From: Dichetophora obliterata
Taxonomy: Eukaryota > Arthropoda > Insecta > Diptera > Sciomyzidae
NCBI GenBank assembly: GCA_963920525.1
Contig: OY986436.1
Coordinates: forward strand, 176,921,361 to 176,985,360
Direction: 5' to 3'
DNA: 64,000 nucleotides
Under the pieces are notes generated by a model. It did not search any database and had not been told where the DNA came from. It saw nothing but the letters and a program-made list of their open reading frames with translations. This document shows positions 32,345 through 43,795 of the stretch, piece after piece. The translations under genes were made by a program, and so were the position numbers. Each line of letters starts with the position of its first letter. Within the stretch, counting starts at the first letter, position 1.

Positions 32345-35244
32345 ATTTTAAATAATGCGCATTTTCAGTAAAAAAAAGAAAGATGAATTAATCAATAATT
32401 TAACAAACTTCAATTTGTTTTTATAGCTTTTGATGTGTAGAATATGTAAAAAGTTATCACATACGAAAGGAACCTATATTTTCATAATTACTTCAATGAA
32501 AAAAAGAATATCAAGAATATCACCTTGTTTTTGAACCTCTAGATGAGCAGAGCGAAAATTTTGAGAAATTTCAGGTAAAAATCACAGCAAAATTTAAAAA
32601 AAAAACTTAATACTTTGACCCTTCTGTCCAGAAAAAAAACTTTAAACCCCTTTTTCAAGACCACGAAAATACATTTTTCACATTTTTCTTTCGAACTAAG
32701 ATTGGTGGAACATTAAATTTTCCAGTTAGATACTTATTCTGGGTAGAAAGCACAAGTATTTTTTTGAAGATCTACTTTTTTGGAAAAAATTGGCTTGAGC
32801 GATTTCTAAAACTTCTTAAAAAATTTGAAAAAATTCTAAAAATATTTTTCGTTACGAACTTTTACGCTATTGAAGCGGAATTCCCAAACGCGTTAACGAC
32901 GATTGTCGATATCGTTAGTTAGCGAAAACTGTAATTTTCTATGAACGTGGCAAGCACAATGACCGATAACGACAACGATTATTATTGTTAAATTTTTGGG
33001 AATTCCACTACAGCCCACCAAAGTTTTGAGAAAAAAAAAGTTTACGCCCGACTGTGCAATGCTGCGAAATTTTCTGCTCTGAAAATTCCAGTTGTCTTAA
33101 TAAATTTTGCGCCATTTTTACACCTCGTTTACATTTTGTGCTAGCAGACAAGTTTTGACCGCAGGGCTGCATTTCATAAATAGCAGTCAGTGATGCTGGA
33201 GGAAAGGCACGCATTTTAAAGGATGTGGAAAAAGAGTGCGATTGGAGGATTGCCAGAAGAACTTTAGGCACAAAGTGAAAGTGATGCGAAGTGAAGGTTA
33301 AGCAAGGGTCGAATTATTTAAAAAATTTAAGCTAAACACTTCAGATAAAAATTGCACAACAGTGCAGGAAGTCCTGCTTAAGTCGCTGGCAGGAGACGCA
33401 GGATCATTATATATAACAGTTTAATAATGGGCGCACATTAAAGGACTTGCTATTCATGAATAATTTTAAATCAGGAAGCAGAAGTTTTCGCACTCAAAAG
33501 AGGATATTTTTAATTTTGTGCCTAAAAGCTGATGAGCAAAGGATGCTTTAGAAATTTAAGCAACAACTCTACTAAAATTAGGCCACCTGCTGGGCTTTAA
33601 TGACCAAAGCTGTCTTTCATTAAACATTTTTGTTGCAGCAAAGCTTTTGAGCATCTTTTTATTAAAGCCAAATATAAAATAAAAATGAAAACCGGAAATG
33701 CATTTTAAAAATACTGAAAGTAACAGCTGCTGGAAGATCAGCTTTTTAGATTTAAGAGCTTATGTGGCTGATGATGAAGCAAAAGAGACATGAAGGTCAA
33801 AGCGGAAACAATAACAAAACAGGAAATGAATAACATAGGCAAGAGACAATTTATTCAACGTCAAGCTGAAATTCAATGCATGTTGCTCAAGCAACAACGA
33901 CACAAATAGCAATAAAAACAACAACACCAACAAGCTAACGAAGATAAAATTGAATGCTGACGACAGCAAGTGATAGAGCGATGGAACAGCATGACATAAG
34001 AATCAGATAAAGGACACACATAATTGCATGCATGAAAGCAACAGGATAAGACAACAAAACAAGCGACCGAACGACAACCGGAACACATTTGAATTAATGA
34101 CCAATGAATGACTCCTTGTCATTCTTCACCCATACAAACCACCACCCAACACATGGCGTTTCCATGTTCTGTCCATATCGCAACTAGAGTTGGAGATTCT
34201 GCTGCATGGAGAAAATGCATAGGACAATAGCATGCATGAAATTGAATTTATCGCTTGTTGAACATGTTGAATTGAAAACAAAGTCAGCTACAGGTGGTCG
34301 AAAACAATGCAATGGAAATTGTTATGGTCAAAAGAAATTTCATTAAAGCAAAGACAGAACAAGAAAATTGTTGTAAGCAAGGTTAAAACAACGCATACAT
34401 TGATGTAGCAAACTAAAATACTAAGTATTGTAGGTAGGTCTGAAATGAATAATAGACTGCTCTGCATACCTCAAAAATGCTGATCAATAAAAAAATCTCT
34501 TAAAGGTATTTGATGTTAATAAATATAAAACTTTAAGTTAGTGTATCCTCAACTTTAAATTTATAGGTTACTTTTTTCGATAGGGCAATAACAGCAATAA
34601 CAGCTTAAGTCTAATTTCAAAGTTTCGAGAAATCTTGCATCAAAGCTTTCAGTCGCCATTTAACTTATATGAAAGGTTCTTTTGTTCTTTTGTTTTTGTT
34701 TCATAGCTAAGGCCATGGCTAAGGTCTTCTGGAAGCTCCAGATTTTTTTGTTTTTGTAGTGCTTTATGCATAGAACACATTCATTCATTCCTGTGTTAAG
34801 GCAGGCAGGTGGTCTAAAATTTTTATGAAATCGATTTTCGAAATTTCAAAAATAAAGTCTTCCGAGAATATACTGTTAACATTTTGTAAAGATACTGACG
34901 CTATTTTCGCTTGTACAGTCGTTTTAGTAGGTATTGAGCCACAGTGTTTCTTCTGCATTCATTCTCTTTACACTTATTTATCTTAAAACTACCCTTTTCG
35001 GGATGGTGTTGTTGAAAAAACAAAAACTATTAAGCCGGATAATCTAAAATTTTAATATTCACAACATCATCGTTAGAACTAGAATCAAAGTTTTATTTTA
35101 AAAAAAAAAAATATATTTTACACTTAATAACCGGTCAATAACAGCTTGTTATTAGAAATTAAATTTCAAAAGCGTGTCATTCTGTCAATTTTCAATATTT
35201 TTTTTTTCTAGTTCCAGCCATAGCTGCACTCTCATAGTGATTAA
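32345..35244. other. Unassigned region, possibly single-copy
   Basis: About 2.9 kb without recognisable coding sequence or terminal repeats, apart from a small inverted-repeat element at 32876-33013. 33740-34100 is rich in gcaacaacaacac-type words that create long but meaningless open frames on the minus strand. It could be intron or intergenic host DNA. Confidence 0.3.
32876..33013. repeat. Small inverted-repeat element, about 138 bp
   Basis: gcggaattcccaaa at the left is matched by tttgggaattccac at the right, followed inward by related words (cgttaacgacgattgtcg and cgataacgacaacg). The region between can fold back on itself. It may be a MITE, but no target duplication is evident. Confidence 0.5.
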
Positions 35245-36045
35245 CAGGGCTAGGATTTCGATGACATGTCATCTTTTTTCTGCTGCTTCTAAGACATTTC
35301 CTGGTTATCTAGAGCGTTCATTTATCTTTCCTAAATTCCACATATGAAAAGTTTTTAGGTCATTTTATCGTCATTTTTTATCGGTTTTAGTTTTTAGGTA
35401 ATTTTTACTAGGTTTAGGCCATTTTTTGGTAATGTTTAGCTATTTTTGAGTTATTTTACTGTAATTTTTGGACATTTAAAATTTTTTGAGCATTTTTTGG
35501 GTCTTTAGGCATTTTAGCGAAATTGTAATATAATTTTTTTCCTTTTAAAAAATGTAAAATTGTACATTCTTAAACATATTGCTTTAACAATAGAGTCTTT
35601 TCAATCAAAAACAGTACCTATCGAAAAAGGAGTAGCTTTGTTTACAGACCTCGATGAAAAAACTCTGCGCGTGGTGAAACTGACGAAAGGGTATGTAGAA
35701 AGATGAAACACTTTTAAATATTTTCCTATGGTCAGTGCAGAAGTAGACAGAAGTTTTTATGTTTACATTCTGCCAGACAATTGACGTTCTTTTAATTTTA
35801 ATGACTTAAAAATGTACCTTGTAATATTCTGTAATGCTATGTATAAAAGTTATACAAAATAAATTTTTAGTTTAGTAATGTTTTATTTTTAAAGCTTTAT
35901 TTTTTATTTAGTTTTTATATAATTGTTTGCGTTTTTTAGGTTATTTTTGTCAGTTTTAAGGTAATTTTCTGCAATTATAAGGTAATTTTTGTAATTTTTT
36001 AGGTAATTTTTTGCAGTTTTTTAGGTCATAAAAATCCGAGTCCTG
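35245..36045 (+). mobile_element. hAT element remnant, 801 bp
   Basis: The left end is CAGGGCTAGGATTTCGATGA and the right end, inward, is CAGGACTCGGATTTTTATGA. Flanking 8-mers gtgattaa (35237-35244) and gggtttaa (36046-36053) match at six of eight. Subterminal words ttttaggtaattttt repeat at both ends. At 35725-35835 the plus strand reads MVSAEVDRSFYVYILPDN, then RSFNFNDLKMYLVIFCNAMY, the hAT dimerisation motif. The rest of the transposase is deleted. Confidence 0.7.
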
Positions 36046-36053
36046 GGGTTTAA

Positions 36054-36769
36054 TAGTATTCTTGGTTTTTATTTTTCAGATAAATAGAAGAGTTAAAATC
36101 TACATCACCGCTCAGGCTCCTTTTCTTTTAGAGGGTCTCATTGAGCGCCATTTTGAACATTATCAACAATTTTTTATTTAAAAAAAAATTTATTTTTATG
36201 TTTACTGGGTGTAAGATTATACCTTAAAAGTTTAAATATCGTTGTTTATTACTTTAACCTTTAAAAATATCATAGAAATACCTCAAATTTTCGACCGATA
36301 GACCACTATTTATAAGCTATTATTGCTTATCGACACAGAATTGATCAGTAATAAATAGTAATATTACAAAAATTTCAGCACACTGTGACTTGTGTGTACT
36401 TTTTATGCCCATATGCTATGTTAAAATTTTGCTTGCTTTGTATGAATTTAGTAAAGCTTTGCTCAATGACCAATATCGTAAAGTAAAACATAACAATTAA
36501 AGATTTCATATACTCCAAGACTTCACCAAAAAGTGTTTTAAATCATTCAAACCACGCGAGTTTTTTCTTTATTTTTTGAGATTTTTTTGAGTTTTAAAGA
36601 TATTGCCAAGTCCAGATATAATTTCAACTACAATTTAAAATAACTTTAGGCAGAAAAATTATTAACAAGATTGAAAATGAACGAAACCTTCTTTATCAAG
36701 ACTGTAAAATCTCTTTACATTTCACAAAAATTAATCTAATCACTTTAAGTTTTGCCCTTAACCTTTAAT
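36054..36769. other. Unassigned AT-rich stretch
   Basis: No coding or repeat structure is recognised between the hAT remnant and the foldback element. Confidence 0.3.
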
Positions 36770-38394
36770 TTGAATTAATTTGTGAGATTTAGATCAAGTA
36801 AGTTTTTAAAAAGGCAACAACAGCAACAACAACTCGGTTTAGAGTCAATCACTTATTCACAAATCACAATCACAAATGCATATTAATTCGCCAAATTAAA
36901 GGAAAACGTTAAGACTCTAATCAATGTAAACAAAATTTAGGGAATTAGATAACAATTAAAAGTTCTGTGCTATCTCGAGTGTACATTTAGATTCGAATAT
37001 CCTTCACACAGGACAATGTGGGTAAAAACCAAGAAAAGCATCGTGTTTGCCAAAATACTGTTAGTTTAAGTCTGTATTTATTTTTGCTTTAGGACATATG
37101 TAGTTTTTCTTACAAAAATTAAAGCGTTTTGAAACCGAGATTTTTTTAATGTTTCTCTCCTTTTTTCTAAAATTTTGTTGGGAGATCTTGACCAAACTAT
37201 GCAACTTTTAAGACCTCTTAGAATGTGAAATTCGAAAAAAATTGTAATTCGATACGCCCTACTAGATAGTCTGTTTCGGAAATCGCTACATTTCCTCTTC
37301 AGTAGTCTTTGAGTGATTAAGCTGTGATCTACTCACTGTTTAAAGTTGTACATGATTTCACACATATTGGAACTCATTCATCTGAACTATATTGAACAAA
37401 TTGAACGTTCAAATTGGCTACTTAATCATGTGGCATTTTTAAAGCAGTAGGCTATTTATAGATCACCGCCATCAACTCTACCAAGGTTGCCATCTGTTCT
37501 AGTTACTTCTTATTTATATCAATATTCATTGGTGTTTGACAGTTTTTCGAAATGCACCATAGAAATGAAACGAGGTTTTTTGCTTCGCTAGAAGCTAGTG
37601 TTTTAACTGAAGGTGTCTTTTTTTACAATTACAATGAGTAATGTTCAATTACTCATGACTTTGACCGAAATCGATCAATTATTAGATGATTTAATTAGAC
37701 ATAACTAGAACAGATGGCAACCTTGGTAGAGAAGATGGTGGTGATCTATAAATATCCTACTGCTTTAAAAATGTCATATGATTAAGTAGATAATTTGAAC
37801 GTTCAATTTGTTCTATATAATTCAAATGAATGAATTTCTAATGTGTGAAATCATATGGGACTTTGAGCAGAGAGTTGATCACAGCTTTGTAACGTGACGT
37901 TACAAATATTATATACTTTTTATACACTAAATAAACTATAATATTAAATAATTTCGATGTACATATATGTTCATATTATACCACTCAAATATTCCTACTT
38001 ATTATTATAAATATAAAGTCGTTACAAATATTATATTTTTATACACTACGTAAACTATAATATTAAATATTATCGATATATATATTCATATTGTACTACT
38101 TAAATATTTCTACTTATTATTATTAAAGCAGCAATAACACACAACCGCACTACGACACCAGACCATAGAAACAAACACACGCTACATACCTACTCAATAA
38201 AACTAAATGACTACACACAACCGCACTACTGCATAAGCCACTAATTAATACGCACACCACCTATCTATGCATAGCCAGGCAGGCCAAAGACAAAACTGAA
38301 CGTATAATTCCCAACTGGTTTTCTGTCCATATCGAATAAAAGTGCGACACAAAACCAACCAAAGCAGTCTTGCTTTAGGTAAGCTATACTTAAT

Positions 38395-38770
38395 GACTCA
38401 ATGGCGAGCCAGCTTGCTGGTTCTTCCCTTTGAGTCTCTGCTTGAGATGTCGCACTTGCGGTGAGAACCAGTCCGTGGTTCGTCCAACGCAGTCGGCATA
38501 CTCTATATTTTTGGTCGCAGTGACTCAATGGCGAGCTAGCTTGCTGTTTCTTCCCTTTGAGTCTCTGCTTGAGATGTCGCACTTGCGGTGAGAACCAAAC
38601 TTTGGTTCGTCCAACGCAGTCGGCATACTCTAATTGGGATTTGCTTGGTTTGGTTGCAGGGACTCGATGGCGAGCCAGCTTGCTGGTTCTTCCCTTTGAG
38701 TCTCCGTTTGATGACGTCGCACTTGCGTTGAGAATCTGTCTTTGGTTCGTCCAACGCAGTCCGGCATATA
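38395..38770. repeat. Three-copy tandem repeat, about 125-140 bp
   Basis: Copies start at about 38395, 38520 and 38660 with gactcaatggcgagc, continue ttcttccctttgagtctc and gagaacca, and end ggttcgtccaacgcagtc. Minus-strand open frames over this stretch arise from the repeat and are not supported as genes. Confidence 0.8.
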
Positions 38771-38819
38771 TTAACTTTCTAAAAATATTAATAATGAGTC
38801 TTGCTTTAGGGGCCCTGGC

Positions 38820-39130
38820 AGGATTCACCGATTTACCGATCTACCGATTACCGATCTTCGCTTTAGGGGCCCTGGCAGGATTCACCAATTTACCGATTTA
38901 CCGATCTACCGATTACCGAATACCGATCTACCGAATACCGATCTACCGAATACTGATTACCGATTCACCGATTCACCGAATACCGATCTTCCGATTTACC
39001 GATCTACCGATTACCGATTACTGATAGCCGATTCACCGATTTACCGATCCACCGATTACCAAATACCGATCTACCGAATTACCGATTACCGATTCACCGA
39101 TTTACCGATTAGCCGAATACCGATTTTGCC
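38820..39130. repeat. ACCGAT-type minisatellite
   Basis: About 35 irregular copies of a 7-9-bp word (accgattt, accgatct, accgatt, accgaat) in direct orientation. The lead-in gctttaggggccctggcagg occurs twice (38804 and 38859). The repeat lies inside the solo LTR. Confidence 0.8.
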
Positions 39131-39573
39131 GCCAGCTGGACCTACAACCTCCGACCATTCGACCGCTTACATTCACTGTTACCCAAACTGCTGACGTTAC
39201 GCTGCATTAAGTATTTTTAAGGAGAATAAATCAATAAAATACAGAATTATAATATTAAACCAACACCAACTGCGTTCTCATTTGATGAAAGTTTGTGGAT
39301 CTTTCACTCGATCCTGGCACGGCTGAGCTGACCTCAGCCATAAGATAAAACCACTGTTACAGCTTAATCAGTCAAAGACTACTGAAGAGGAAATGTAGCG
39401 ATTCTTAAAAACTGACTTGATCTAAAGATCGCAACTAAATTCATGTAATAATTTAATAGATCAAAAATTTATTAACCAAGAGTTAATAACTATTAAAGGA
39501 CGAGTGATTCGCAAGTAAAAATGGGTTCTCTTTTTGGCATGTTTCAATTTTTTTACTTGTTGATTGGTCGTAC

Positions 39574-39843
39574 AGATCTATTCTGGCAAAGTATCAATTG
39601 TTACAAAGTATTTTTATTTTTTCTATGTGTTTGCTGTAATTTTGTGATTTCAGAACAAAATTTGAAGCTAAAAAAACAAAATTTTTAAATGAAGTTATGA
39701 CTATCTGAAAAGCAGGTGACAATTTCTATTAAAATTTATTATTTTTGAGCTTCAAGTTTATTTTTGAAATCACAAAATTACAGCAAACACATAGAAATAA
39801 TAAAAATACTGGGTAACAATTGATACTTTGCCAGAATAGACCT
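39574..39843. repeat. Hairpin element with about 100-bp arms
   Basis: tctattctggcaaagtatca through gtaattttgtgatttca at 39577-39652 is repeated inverted at 39757-39841, separated by about 100 bp. Differences are few. It is a candidate MITE; outer ends and duplication are not resolved. Confidence 0.65.
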
Positions 39844-39849
39844 GTTAGT

Positions 39850-41011
39850 CTACTTCCGTCTTCCCTTCTCTGCCTTTCCTTTTCGAACCTGCGTAGCTCT
39901 TCTGGGGTTATTCAAGAATTACGCGGTCACCACAGGAAGGCGTGGTCTTTGCTTTGCTTATTTTTGATAACATGGGTGTTTTGGGTTCTAACGTCAGCAG
40001 TATATATTTTTTACTCTTTCGAATTTTCTACAAAATTTACTCGATTTTGGTCTGAACACATATGGCAACCTTACTTGTCTATGCTTGAAAACGAAACACA
40101 TTTTCAGGGTTGCATGTACCAATGTTTACGTAAGCATCGGGGAGGGGTAAGAGCTTTGCTTACTCTTGCTGACGTGGGGAGGGGAAGGGGCTCATAATTG
40201 CAAAAAATCTGCTTACGAACTACTTGAACGGCCCTTATCTAGTTCGCTTTTAAACGGAGATTTCGCAAGAACAGTTGGTTTCGACTTTATTTTTTCCTCT
40301 ACTGCTCGTTAAATGGCGCCGTTTTCTTGGTGGAGGGAAAATCATTCAGGGACTGATCCGTTTACTAGTAGATGCGGCAGTTGGCGAAATTGAATCAGCT
40401 AATAAAACTTGATCAGCCATTACTTGATCAGCCAGGAATTAGTAGAAAGTAGATCCTAATTTAAGTTTTCCGCCACTGCGCACTCTGAATAACTGGCCGA
40501 TGGATTTGCACAAGAAAATTCTTAACCTAGTTTTTAAATTTCTCCAGCAATAAAGTCTTTTTCTGGAAAAATATTTATGTTAAAGGGGTATACTCCCATG
40601 CATTTAAATCCATTGACAGCGACTTTTACCGACTGAACCTTTAGGTAAGGCCTAGCAAAAAGTTCTGAAAAATCGAACTGAGTAGTTTTTGTTCCTTTTT
40701 CAGTTGTTTGTCTTCTTATTTGAACGCTGTACTATGTTTTAAGGTAGAGATTCACAACGAGAGCCCTCGACGTCAACGTCGCGAGTGACTGCGACAAAAC
40801 AAACAAAATAGTGTCTGAGAGTGTGAGTCTTCAAAGCACTGAACAGTAGTTTAAAGTAATGAAATAAGTTGCAATAATTGTAATATGATGCAAAATACTT
40901 CTTTTTTTTTTTGACCCCTCGCAAATTTGCTGTATCCCACAAAGTAATCAAAATATTTGTAACAAAAAAATTCTTCATATACATGTATATCTTTCATGAT
41001 TTTATTAATTA
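39850..41011. other. Unassigned stretch
   Basis: About 1.2 kb, less AT-rich at 39850-40200 than elsewhere. The open frame at 39820-40197 has no recognisable motif and overlaps the hairpin arm at its start. No gene is called. Confidence 0.3.
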
Positions 41012-42190
41012 CTAGCAGAGTACCCGACCTTGTTCGAATAGAGCTAATTTGAGTTGAATTAAATTAATAGCAAAAAAGGATTAATTTAAATCAGTTTTGC
41101 TTGAAAAAATAATTTATTAAAGCAAGAAGAACAGTTTTGTAAAAATAATTTTATTTCAACATACATTTAATTTAACATCTAATAAATGTTATGTAAGTTT
41201 TGCAAATTTTTGTTATGTCTTTTTGTAATTATTTTAAAGCTTCTGCGTACACAATATTTAAAGACTATTCATTTGGTGTCAAAAGAAATAAATTATTTGT
41301 ACTCTCAACGCGTGAGCATCCGACATATAATTGGCCATGAGCCCCATAGCCAGTGTTGCCAGGTGCCTTTCACCATTAACCCCTAGATTGGATTTGAAAC
41401 CTAGATTGGATTTGAAATCATACAATTTAAAGACTTTTAATTTGGTGTCAAAAGAAATATATTATTTGGACTCTCAACGCGTGAGCATCCGACATATAAT
41501 TGGCCATGAGCGAAGAAGTTTTCGGTCAAGTCAATTCCTGCAACTTTTAGTGTTTGTCCTTGGGATTTGTTTATAGACATAACGAAACTCAGACGGATTG
41601 CAAATTGCAGCCTCTTGAACTGAAATGGCATGTCAGTTGGTATAACTGGGATGCGAGGCAGAAAAACGTCATATCCTTTGCCGCACTCTGTTAGAATAGT
41701 AGCCTCAATAACATTTGGCAATAATTTCTAAACCCAGACCCTGGTGCCACTGCAAAGTCGTGGCGAATCTAATTTCTCAAAAGCATTATAGGTGCTCCAA
41801 CTTTTAGGCTGAGGCTATTAGGAAATACTCCTGGTGGCTCCAACGAATTTAAAAACTTGACAGGGTAATAACTCACTTGTTCAGATCAGGAAGGAATCTA
41901 GCAGCTGTTGTAAAAGTTGGAAGTAGATTGTATTGACCTTGCGTGATGTTTTTCGGCGCCAAAATTGAACTCTCGCATAAACAACTTTGATTTTCGGCAT
42001 TCTTACATCTTTTCGACATCTTTTTCAAGTCTACCACTTCCTAGTTTCAACAGGTTGTTTGCGAAAAGACCAGACAATTGGTCTCCATAGAAGTGAGCTC
42101 TCATGTTTTTCCACCAACTTTTTTCCCAATGGTTTGTTTTGATACATTGCACCTTCATAATGGATATCATCATTTTACTTTGCACCTACG
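41012..42190 (-). mobile_element. Helitron 3' part
   Basis: The minus strand ends with ggtcgggtactctgCTAG at 41012, followed by T, the CTAG-type Helitron 3' terminus. Upstream lies the helicase C-terminal region (41437-42185). Between them is a two-copy direct repeat of about 105 bp (41233-41340 and 41410-41515, sharing ctctcaacgcgtgagcatcc and gacatataattggccatgag). The 5' part, including Rep, is absent. The CTAG end is a short motif and so moderate evidence by itself. Confidence 0.6.
41437..42185 (-). pseudogene. Helitron helicase C-terminal remnant
   Basis: In order on the minus strand: KNMRAHFYGDQLSGLF and NNLLKLGSGRL (42120-42010), LFMRESILAPKNITQ (about 41975), [19 protein letters not shown] (41850), then the clean frame NVIEATILTECGKG, FLPRIPVIPTDMPFQFKR and MSINKSQGQTLKVAGIDL, ending HGQLYVGCSRVES. 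These are the Pif1-like helicase motifs V-VI of Helitrons. Frameshifts separate the blocks. Confidence 0.75.
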
Positions 42191-42559
42191 TAGCATATTT
42201 TATTATGAAAGCATATACGTCTCAGGAATTAGAATTATTTATGAATAGTGGGCGTACCTGTACTGATACCACTCCCATTTTTATTATAATTGCTGACTGT
42301 CAGCATACGCAGTAAATTACAAAATTTAAGTCCAGTATGACCAAAACCGTTTGAAATTTAGCATTTTTATTGCTTTGTGGGCAGTAAAAAGAGCAGTGGC
42401 AGCCCATTTTTCGAACAGTTTCCGTCAGTTAGCATACAAACCTTAGTAACAATCTTAGTCCAATTCGGTCGAAACCGTTCAATATATATAATTTTTATTG
42501 ATTTGTGGGCAGCAAAAGGGGCGTGACAAAATTAATGTAGCCTATGTTCAGCGCAGTAA

Positions 42560-43795
42560 TATAAAAAATCGTTATTATGATAATATTGGTATGAATGAAT
42601 TATGCATAAAACAAAATATCGGCCAAATGACCGCCGCGACCTCGGCGGCACACCTCCATCCGATGGTCCAAATTTTTGATGACGCTGAGGCATAATTGAG
42701 GTTCTATGCCGTTAATGTGTCGAATTATCTCATCCTTTAACTCTTGAACTGTTGGTGGCTTATTGACGTACACCTTTTCTTTCAAATAACCCCAAAGAAA
42801 GAAGTTCATGGTGTCAAATCACATGATCTTGGCGGCCAATTGACATCGCCACCACGTCAGAAAATACGGCCATTACGGTCGCGCAAAAGACCCATTGTTT
42901 CGTTAGCTGTGTGGCAAGTGGCACCGTCCTGTTGAAACCACATATCGTCTACATCCATATCTTCCAATTTGAGCTATAAAAAGTTCGTTATCATCTCACG
43001 ATAGCGAACACCATTCACAGCAACTGCCTGACCGGGCTCATTTTGGAAAAAATACGGCCCGATGATGCCGCTAGCCCATAAACCGCACCAAACAGTCACT
43101 CTTTGTGGGTGCATTGGTTTTTCGACAATCACTCTTGGATTATAATTCGCCCAAATACGGCAATTCTGCTTATTGACGAATCCACTGAGGTGAAAATGTG
43201 CCTAATGTGAAGATGATTTTTCTTTGAAAATTGATCATCCACTGTTGCCATTTCTTGCCACCATTCTGACCATTGACGACGTTTGTAATGGTCAAGAGGC
43301 TTTAGTTCTTGAGTCAATTGCACCTTGTAAGCGTGTAAATGCAAGTCTTTATGCATAATGTTCATCAACGACGAGCGTGAGAGGTGCAATTAATGGGCAC
43401 GACGACGAGTTGAGGTGGACGGCTCTTCAGCCACACTATCGCGAACAGCAGCAATATTTTCTGCAGTACGAGCTGTACGAGCATGCACTGGTGTTTTCAC
43501 ATCTCCTACAGACCCGGTTTGCTCAAATTTTTGCACGATTTTTCCGATCGTACGCACATTTGGACGATTAAATTGACCGAAAAAATCACGAAGTGCACGA
43601 TATGCATTTTGATTTGAACGTCCATTTTCATAATAAGCCTGAATAACTTTTACGCGTTGCTCGATTGCGTATCTTTCCATGTTTCAAATTGAATTAGTTT
43701 GAAATTGAGAAATGCCAAATGAAATGCAGAAAAAACTTGACGTTTAGGTGTGGTTCACATTCAATATCGGCTCTTAAAATATAACCACTCTTTAT
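42560..43795 (-). mobile_element. Mariner-type element 3, decayed
   Basis: Transposase remnants run on the minus strand from 43680 to about 42600. The right end probably lies near 43790, where the sequence read inward is taaagagtggttatatttta. A matching left TIR could not be found, so the left boundary is approximate. It belongs to the same clade as elements 1 and 2 by the FQQDGATCHTA and PPRSCDLTP motifs. Confidence 0.6.
42600..43680 (-). pseudogene. Mariner-like transposase, multiply broken
   Basis: 43680-43390 reads MERYAIEQRVKVIQAYYENG, YRALRDFFGQFNRPNV and VRTIGKIVQKFEQTGSV, the N-terminal DUF4817-like HTH region. A stop precedes SRSSLMNIMHKDLHLHAYK. 42950-42840 reads WFQQDGATCHTANET and, after a stop, DVNWPPRSCDLTP. 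42809-42600 gives FFLWGYLKEKVYVNKPPT and the end. At least two stops and frameshifts are present. Confidence 0.75.

Larger units (their letters stand above)
37888..39361. mobile_element. Repeat-rich solo LTR, 1474 bp
   Basis: The element begins TGTAACGTGACG and ends CCACTGTTACA, giving TG..CA with an inverted TGTAAC/GTTACA. It is flanked by GCTT (37884-37887 and 39362-39365). The uninterrupted target is visible in foldback copy A (cacagcttaatcactc), which confirms a 4-bp duplication as in Ty3/gypsy elements. Inside are a two-copy 115-bp duplication (about 37900-38130), a three-copy repeat of about 130 bp (38395-38770) and an ACCGAT minisatellite (38820-39130). No gag or pol. Confidence 0.7.
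36770..39470. repeat. Foldback repeat, copy B, split by a solo LTR
   Basis: Outer words gatttagatcaagtaag with a (CAA)n run (36790-36832) and, inverted on the right, gacttgatctaaagatcg / ttcatgtaataatttaatag (39407-39465) correspond to the ends of copy A. The inner module tctgtttcggaaatcgctac (37270) and inverted tgtagcgatt (39392) match too. The inner arms, 37330-37560 and 37690-37885, are inverted copies. The LTR at 37888-39361 interrupts the word cacagctt-aatcactcaaag that is continuous in copy A. Confidence 0.65.

Noticed and set aside
33760..34088. Overlapping minus-strand frames rich in Ser, Cys, Phe and Leu
   Set aside because: They come from gcaacaacaa-type composition on the plus strand, and no domain or conserved motif is present.
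38265..39024. Long open frames on both strands (187 and 155 codons)
   Set aside because: They run through a three-copy tandem repeat and an ACCGAT minisatellite inside a solo LTR. Repeats of suitable length keep frames open by chance.
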